In this document: in pieces, positions 58,584 through 64,000 of the stretch
Position numbering within the stretch: position 1 is the stretch's first letter
How the letters are laid out: each line of letters opens with the position of its first letter
From: Gracilimonas sp034520725
GTDB lineage: Bacteria; Bacteroidota; Rhodothermia; Balneolales; Balneolaceae
DNA: 64,000 nucleotides
Direction of reading: 5' to 3'
NCBI GenBank assembly: GCA_034520725.1
Contig: JAXHNH010000011.1
Span: 62,001 to 126,000, forward strand
Program-made: the position numbers and the translations under genes
Notes under the pieces: model-generated
Databases searched by the model: none
What the model was told of the DNA's origin: nothing
Seen by the model: only the letters and a program-made list of their open reading frames with translations

Positions 58584-60182
58584 ATGAAAAAATTAATTTT
58601 AACACTGATTTTGATCCTGTTTACAGGGTACGGAATTTATGCCCAGGATAAAGAACAGAACGAATCTGATGACCAAAAGGTCACCGAAGAAATTTTAGAT
58701 AAGGAAGAACGACTGAGTGATCCCATTCCCGGAGAGTTGCAGTTTATTGGATATTCATTCTTCAGAACAACAACGTCTAACGTTACACCAACTAACGACG
58801 TGTTGCAGGGGCAGGTTATCGGAAGAATGTTTGGAAGAAATTCGACTGAAACAGTAGATAGAACTGCAATATACACCGAACAGCGCTTTGTGCCTCTATT
58901 TGTTTATCAGCCAAAAATTCTGGATGGATTTGCCACTTTTAGAGGGCTGTTTAAAATTGATTATACCTGGGGTGACCAATCTTATGGTGTTGGGAATAAC
59001 CGCGGTGGTGGTTTAAGTGGTGGTCAGGTGAACCTCCAAACACTGATGGCAAATGTAGATCTGAGACCTAACGACGGCTGGTGGAACCTGGTGTTGGGCA
59101 TGCAGCGAATTTTTGACAGCCCTTATGATCCAAATGTAAATTCATTGGATCTATTTCAGCAAACAGGCTATAAGCTATCATTCTGGGGAACGCAGGCTGT
59201 AGGAGCAAGCTGGTATGCCCGGCCGCATCAGGCTATTAAAGCACGACTTGGTTTTTTCCAGCTTTGGGAAAATCAGGTAAGCCGCGATCAAGATGTGTAC
59301 ATTACTATGGCTGATCTGATGACCCGGCCAACCCCGAAAATGGAATGGGGTTTTAACGCCTGGTATTTACGTGATACCGCAAAAGGTGCAGGTGGTGTCT
59401 CAATTCTTGGACAAGGACTTACAAGTGCACTGGCTGATTATAATGGAGCTACCCGAATTAGATTTGACGGAAATAATCAGCGTTATAAGGCCGATCTATT
59501 CTGGGTGGGAACCAACATAAACTGGAATCGAAACTTTGTGCAAGGTCCTCTTCAGTTTGATGCATATCTGCTCAGTAACTTGGGAACCATAGTTCCTGAA
59601 GATAACACCCTTGATGATGTAAGTGTGTTCGGTGCCACAGCAAATGCTGCTGTTTCATATCGATATGGCATGACCAATCAGGATAAATTCTGGATCGAGC
59701 TTGTAAGTTCGACAGGTGATGGAAATGGAATTGAAGATGGTACTCTTAACAGCGTGCTGACAGGAAATATTTGGGGCTCGCCGGTTGGTATTTACAGTGC
59801 CCATCGCTCTTTTCTTCTTTTCCCGGATCCGCAGGTTGTGAGTCGGTACTATTCCATGGTTCACGATATGTCTAACATGGGTTTGGGAGTAACAGGGGGT
59901 TCAGTAAACTTAATGAGAGACTTCATACCGCATAAATTCAGTGGAAAGATCGGAGGAGCTATTGCCTACAGTAATTTCAGCCTGGATGGAGGAGGTAATC
60001 ACATTGGTACTGAAGTTAATGCTGAATTCAAATACAACCTTAAGGTTTATCTGACCCTTGGGCTAAGTACAGCTTACGCGACTACCGGTGATTTTTACGA
60101 CTCACCGCTGTCTACTGATCAAGGATTTCATCCAAGAGATCCCTGGGTCGCATTTTTATCACTAAGCTGGCTAATGTTTTAA
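58584..60182 (+). CDS. Outer-membrane beta-barrel protein, porin-like
   Basis: A 532-residue exported protein. I start at the ATG at 58584 (MKKLILTLILILFTGYGIYA), since the earlier ATG at 58554 only adds ten polar residues before the signal. A short acidic linker leads into many amphipathic strands (MEWGFNAWYLRDTAKGAGGV, PLQFDAYLLSNLG, KYNLKVYLTLGLSTAYAT), ending FLSLSWLMF. The Phe-terminated last strand points to a barrel inserted by the BAM complex. It resembles alginate-export or long-chain-substrate porins in general style only. In this cluster it probably admits the substrate across the outer membrane. 13 nt before the lipoprotein hydrolase. Confidence 0.7.
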   Translation: MKKLILTLILILFTGYGIYAQDKEQNESDDQKVTEEILDKEERLSDPIPGELQFIGYSFFRTTTSNVTPTNDVLQGQVIGRMFGRNSTETVDRTAIYTEQRFVPLFVYQPKILDGFATFRGLFKIDYTWGDQSYGVGNNRGGGLSGGQVNLQTLMANVDLRPNDGWWNLVLGMQRIFDSPYDPNVNSLDLFQQTGYKLSFWGTQAVGASWYARPHQAIKARLGFFQLWENQVSRDQDVYITMADLMTRPTPKMEWGFNAWYLRDTAKGAGGVSILGQGLTSALADYNGATRIRFDGNNQRYKADLFWVGTNINWNRNFVQGPLQFDAYLLSNLGTIVPEDNTLDDVSVFGATANAAVSYRYGMTNQDKFWIELVSSTGDGNGIEDGTLNSVLTGNIWGSPVGIYSAHRSFLLFPDPQVVSRYYSMVHDMSNMGLGVTGGSVNLMRDFIPHKFSGKIGGAIAYSNFSLDGGGNHIGTEVNAEFKYNLKVYLTLGLSTAYATTGDFYDSPLSTDQGFHPRDPWVAFLSLSWLMF

Positions 60183-60195
60183 TAGAGGATATATC

Positions 60196-61146
60196 ATGAA
60201 AAATATAGTTCAAATCAGTTCAATTTTGGTTTTACTGGCGTTATTTATAAATGCCTGCTCAGGCATTAAATATGCTGACAAAGAACCGTTACCCTTCAAT
60301 GAAATAGATTACGGTTATGATGTTGAGTATCTGGAAGGCGACCCATCCATAGCCTATATCGATGAGGGCAGTGGTGAGAAAACCATACTCCTGGTTCATG
60401 GCCTTGCAAGTAATGCCGGCTTTTGGCGATATAATATTGAAGCACTATCTGAGAATCACCGGGTTATCGCGGTTGATCTACCGGGATACGGTAAATCTGA
60501 TAAAGGTGATTATGAGTATGGCATGGTTTATTACGCTGAACAAATTGCTTCATTCATCGATCGTATGTCGCTTGATCAGGTAGTTTATGTTGGGCATTCA
60601 ATGGGTGGACAAATAGGGATCACTCTGGCAATTAATCACCCTGAAGCAATTGATCAATTAATATTAGCAGCCCCGGCCGGTATCGAAAAGTTTGATGCCG
60701 GTGAAGGAGAATGGCTGGCTAACGCCTTGAATATGGAAGGCATTACAAAAGCAACCGAACCACAAGTTCGTGCCAACCTATCAATAAACTTCTATAAGTG
60801 GAACCCCGAGTTTGAATGGATGGTAGAGGAGCGGGTTCGAATGGCTAAGACCGATGAAATGAAGGAATTTTCCTATACGGTTATCCAGTCTATCAAAGCA
60901 ATGATTGACGAACCGACTGCAGGAATGCTTGGCAGAATTTCACAACCTACAACCATCATTTATGGGGAATATGACGGATTAATTCCTAACAGATATCTTA
61001 ATCCCGGCTTTCCCCACGCTGTTTTCGAGAAAGGGGATGAACTCATTCCAAGAAGCTCACTTACCGAGATCGATGATGCCGGACATATGTTGATGATCGA
61101 AAAGCCTGAGTCTTTCAATCAGGCTGTACTGTCTGCTATTAGGTAA
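60196..61146 (+). CDS. Alpha/beta-hydrolase lipoprotein
   Basis: A 316-residue lipid-anchored hydrolase: signal ILVLLALFINACSGIKYADK. The oxyanion motif is ILLVHGLASNAGFWRYN, the elbow is YVGHSMGGQIGITLAI (Ser nucleophile), and the acid and base are in IIYGEYDGLIPN and DDAGHMLMIEKPE. It acts outside the cytoplasm, unlike the hydrolase at 54950. It may cleave an ester at the surface or in the periplasm before uptake. It shares a transcription unit with the barrel protein, ending in a strong terminator. Intact. Confidence 0.82.
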   Translation: MKNIVQISSILVLLALFINACSGIKYADKEPLPFNEIDYGYDVEYLEGDPSIAYIDEGSGEKTILLVHGLASNAGFWRYNIEALSENHRVIAVDLPGYGKSDKGDYEYGMVYYAEQIASFIDRMSLDQVVYVGHSMGGQIGITLAINHPEAIDQLILAAPAGIEKFDAGEGEWLANALNMEGITKATEPQVRANLSINFYKWNPEFEWMVEERVRMAKTDEMKEFSYTVIQSIKAMIDEPTAGMLGRISQPTTIIYGEYDGLIPNRYLNPGFPHAVFEKGDELIPRSSLTEIDDAGHMLMIEKPESFNQAVLSAIR

Positions 61147-61189
61147 GATCACTCATTTGATCACGGTTGTGATCATTAAATGATATTTG

Positions 61190-61242
61190 AAAAGGGTTTA
61201 CAGAGTTACTGATCCAGTCAGTTTCTTGTAAACCCTTTTTTT
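61190..61242 (+). terminator. Strong rho-independent terminator
   Basis: AAAAGGGTTTACA (61190-61202) pairs along 13 bp with TGTAAACCCTTTT (61227-61239), followed by more T. It closes the acyl-CoA cluster. The rest of the gap to 61781 holds a weak GTCATCCTAAC-type repeat trace near 61448 and the operator-like site at 61634. Confidence 0.85.
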
Positions 61243-61633
61243 GTAACTCGAGTATTTGTTGTGAATCAATACAGGTTGATGGAATTAAAAAAATGACTTC
61301 ATAACTCATAATATAAACTCAATCGAATACAGAGTTTTGATCTCAAATGAAGATCTATAAATACTAAACCAATGAAGTGAATGCCGGCAACATTTGATTC
61401 AGATCTATATATCTAAAACTAAAATTTTCAGATTTTATCACAAAAATGTCATCCTAACAGATCCAAATATGATGAGGTCATTCTACTGAGAGAAAACGAG
61501 CTTTGTTCCCATAAAAACCATTTATTCAACCTTTAAATCATATATACACAGCGAAATTTCTTAACAATTTGATAAAGACTAATTGACATCAAATAAATTG
61601 CTTTAGAAACCATAAAAGGGCTTTTTACGGATA

Positions 61634-61647
61634 GAAAAGCGGTTCCA
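61634..61647. promoter_or_regulatory. LacI-type operator half-conserved before glycosidase gene
   Basis: GAAAAGCGGTTCCA keeps the AANCGNTTCCA core of the icmF site on one side and diverges on the other. It is 135 nt ahead of the glycosidase start. Confidence 0.35.
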
Positions 61648-61781
61648 ACGGAACTGTATATACATTGTAAATATTGATATTCCGTGACTCTGATAGTAAT
61701 GTCGCAGGAGCTGAGGCAAATATGAGAAGCGTTGACCTCATCATAAGTACAAATGTATGAACATGACTAAATAAATTCGAT

Positions 61782-64000
61782 ATGAAAAAGCCCATCTTTC
61801 TCCTCCTTGTATTACTGGGTATTTCCACTGCAGTAATGGGTCAATCAGAACAAGTTACCGTCGAAAAAACCCAAGAGGGTTGGCAATTGCTTGTTGATGG
61901 TGAACCCGAGATAATTAACGGTATGAACTGGGATTATTTTCCGAGAGGTACAAATTATGCCTATAGTTTATGGAACCAATCTCCTGAATTCATACAGCAA
62001 GCACTTGATTATGAAATGGCCTTGCTTAAGAATATGGGCGTCAATGCCATCCGTGTTTATACCGGAATCCCAAAACGATGGATCACCTATATATATGAGA
62101 ATTACGGGATCTACACGATGCTCAATCATTCCTTTGGTCGCTATGGTTTAACTGTAGATGGAGCATGGATGCCCAATACGGAATATTCTGATCCACGAGT
62201 AAGAGAACTTCTTCTAAGTGAAGTCACCGAGCTTGCAGAAGAATATCAGGATACACCGGGTTTACTGCTGTTTTTATTGGGAAATGAAAATAACTATGGT
62301 CTTTTCTGGGATGGAGCTGAAACAGAAGACATCCCAATGGAAGACAGACAGTCTACCATTCGCGCTCGTGCCATGTATGAGCTTATTCAACGAAGCTGCT
62401 GTTCAGATGAAACAGATCGATGACAGCCGACCTATTGCTATTGCAAATGGTGATCTGCTATTCATGGATCTGATAGTCGAACTGCTTCCTGATATGGACA
62501 TCTTCGGTACCAATACCTATCGCGGTATGACCTTCACCGATCTGTATGAAAGAGTTGAAAATGAATACGGCAAGCCTGTATTACTAACTGAATTCGGGTC
62601 TGATAGATTCAACGCCAGAACGCTTCAGGAAGCGCAAACGGCACAGGCAAACTATTTATTCAGTAACTGGAAAGAGATCTATAGAAATGCTGCCGGTATG
62701 GGAGGAAATGATAACTCGATCGGTGGATTTACCTTTCAGTTCAGTGATGGATGGTGGAAATTTGGACAAACTGAAGGGCTTAATACTCACGACACCAACG
62801 CCTCATGGGCAAATGGCGGGTATCAGTTTGATTTCGCAGAAGGCGAAAATAACATGAATGAAGAGTGGTTCGGGATCATGGCCAAAGGCCCAACAGATCT
62901 TGACGGCTTCTATAAGTTGTTCCCCCGCACAGCCTATTACGTTTTAAAAGAGGTACATCAGTTTAACCCATACGAGCCAAAGGCCAGACCGGAAGATCTG
63001 GAACGTCATTTTGAAAATATTTCAGTGATAGATGCAGACCTGAGGGCTAATGTTGGAGGCGGCCAATCGGAGGGAAGTTCTGATCTGATCTCACTAAGCA
63101 GGTTTTCAGCTACCTTTGAAACCTTTAATACCGGTGGAAGCCTGATCACAACCCCGCAAGATAACGACCCGCGTATCGTTCAGTTTCCGGATGAGCAAGG
63201 CTTCGACCACATGCAATCTTACTTCATAGGTGTTGAAGCTAAACCGGCACCGAATATGAGGGCTGAAGTGGTAACAAATATTCTCGGTAACGTTGCTGAA
63301 AATCCCATTGATGAGATATTCTATGAAAACAGGGGCCGTGCTGTAGAACTACTTGGTCAGAATGGAAATATCATGGCTGAGTCTCTGAATAGGGTAGAAG
63401 TCTACAGTGCCAGCTACTCATGGAATCAGGAATACTTTAACCTTGATGGCTTTTACCGGACCGGTCATTATCATTGGGGTTATGAGGGTGATTTCTTTGG
63501 TTTATATCCTGAAGCAAACTATGGCGAAAACATTGATATATACAATGGCATTGCACCTTTTGGTTTTGAAGCTGAAGGTAAGAAGATGTTTGATGGATTT
63601 AAGCTCGCCTTTGGTCCACAGCTATGGTGGGGTGCTAACCCGGCCGTATTGCTGAAATATTCTACCAATGTAGGTCAGACTGAATTGACCGGTATCTATC
63701 ACGAAGATATTGAGCGACAGGGGTTGACAGGTAGTTCTTTTGCAATTCCACAGCCAAAAACAAGGCGTGTCACATTAGCTGCCGGCCGTGATTTCGGTAA
63801 CTTTGGGGTGGAACTGGGTGGTATATGGGCCGGTGAGCCATTGAACGGACGTGATTTCCAGCTGGTGCGTGAGCAACCGGATGGCAGTTATAATGTATAT
63901 GTGGACGAGATCAAACCGGAAGATAATTGGGGTGGTAAGATAAAGCTTACTTACTCACAGGGTCTCTTTAACTGGTATGCACAGTCGGCCGTAATGGGTT
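61782..64000 (+). CDS. Glycoside hydrolase with C-terminal barrel-like region (frameshifted, partial)
   Basis: Runs off the right edge after about 739 codons. A signal peptide (cleaved before QSEQVT) is followed by a (beta/alpha)8 glycosidase of the GH2/GH5/GH72 clan. The candidate acid/base is Glu169 in FLLGNENNYGLFWDG and the nucleophile is near residue 271 in LLTEFGSDRFN. The frame breaks near 62390; the second frame resumes NEAAVQMKQIDDSRPIAIAN and stays open to the edge. From about residue 480 the sequence changes to alternating strands (RVEVYSASYSWNQEYFNLDG, MFDGFKLAFGPQLWWGANPA, VTLAAGRDFGNFGVELGGIW), like an outer-membrane barrel. It probably acts on a beta-glucan-like glycan at the cell surface. 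Confidence 0.72.

Overview
The window looks like chromosomal DNA from a marine or halophilic member of the Balneolota/Rhodothermota group (Balneola-, Gracilimonas- or Rhodohalobacter-like) or a close Bacteroidota relative. This is inferred from gene content: a Bacteroidota-type curli operon, DUF5723 and Ig-like (Big_5) lipoproteins, a DUF5117-type zinc metalloprotease, IcmF, and several TAnnTTTG promoter elements. No rRNA or tRNA gene was recognised.

Layout. 1-4.3 kb: the end of an unknown membrane-anchored gene, an MMPL/RND exporter and a DUF389 membrane protein. 4.3-5.3 kb: a RAYT transposase between two inverted REP elements, followed by a MITE-like repeat. 5.5-9.4 kb: an amino-acid permease fused to an RCK module, and a COG2509 FAD dehydrogenase. 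9.5-16.1 kb: a curli operon (LysM-CsgE, CsgF, CsgG with an extra barrel-like domain, two badly broken curlin genes, one intact CsgB-like curlin, one accessory lipoprotein). 16.2-19.0 kb: TrkH/TrkA potassium uptake. 19.1-27.2 kb: an operon of sensor kinase, FecR-domain protein and giant PKD-repeat surface protein. 27.4-35.7 kb: small winged-helix-like gene, metalloprotease, alanine dehydrogenase, LolC/E permease, lysyl-tRNA synthetase. 35.9-46.8 kb: large lipoprotein plus DUF5723 outer-membrane protein, NAD salvage pair (pncB-pncA), LpoB/COG3014 pair, Big_5 lipoprotein, MscS channel. 46.9-50.4 kb: fused isobutyryl-CoA mutase. 51.1-61.1 kb: a GbsR-type regulator followed by an acyl-CoA gene set (SDR, KASIII-like, sodium symporter, alpha/beta hydrolase, acyl-CoA synthetase, MaoC hydratase, lipoprotein, outer-membrane protein, lipoprotein hydrolase). 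61.8 kb to the end: a glycosidase joined to what looks like an outer-membrane barrel.

Two points cut across the window. First, roughly twenty single-base frame disruptions hit otherwise normal, often core genes (trkA, pncB, icmF, csgG). One or two can be pinned to a single extra base, so consensus sequencing error is the simplest explanation; I give restored full spans and say where the frame breaks. Second, a LacI-type palindrome (TTGGAACCGCTTCCAA and relatives) lies ahead of the curli operon, icmF, the GbsR gene and the glycosidase, which may mean a shared carbon-responsive regulator links surface fibre production, acyl-CoA metabolism and glycan use.

The least conventional parts are the acyl-CoA cluster with a KASIII lacking two catalytic residues, the kinase-FecR-PKD operon, the glycosidase-barrel protein, the REP/RAYT unit, and the inverted-repeat leader ahead of the curlins.
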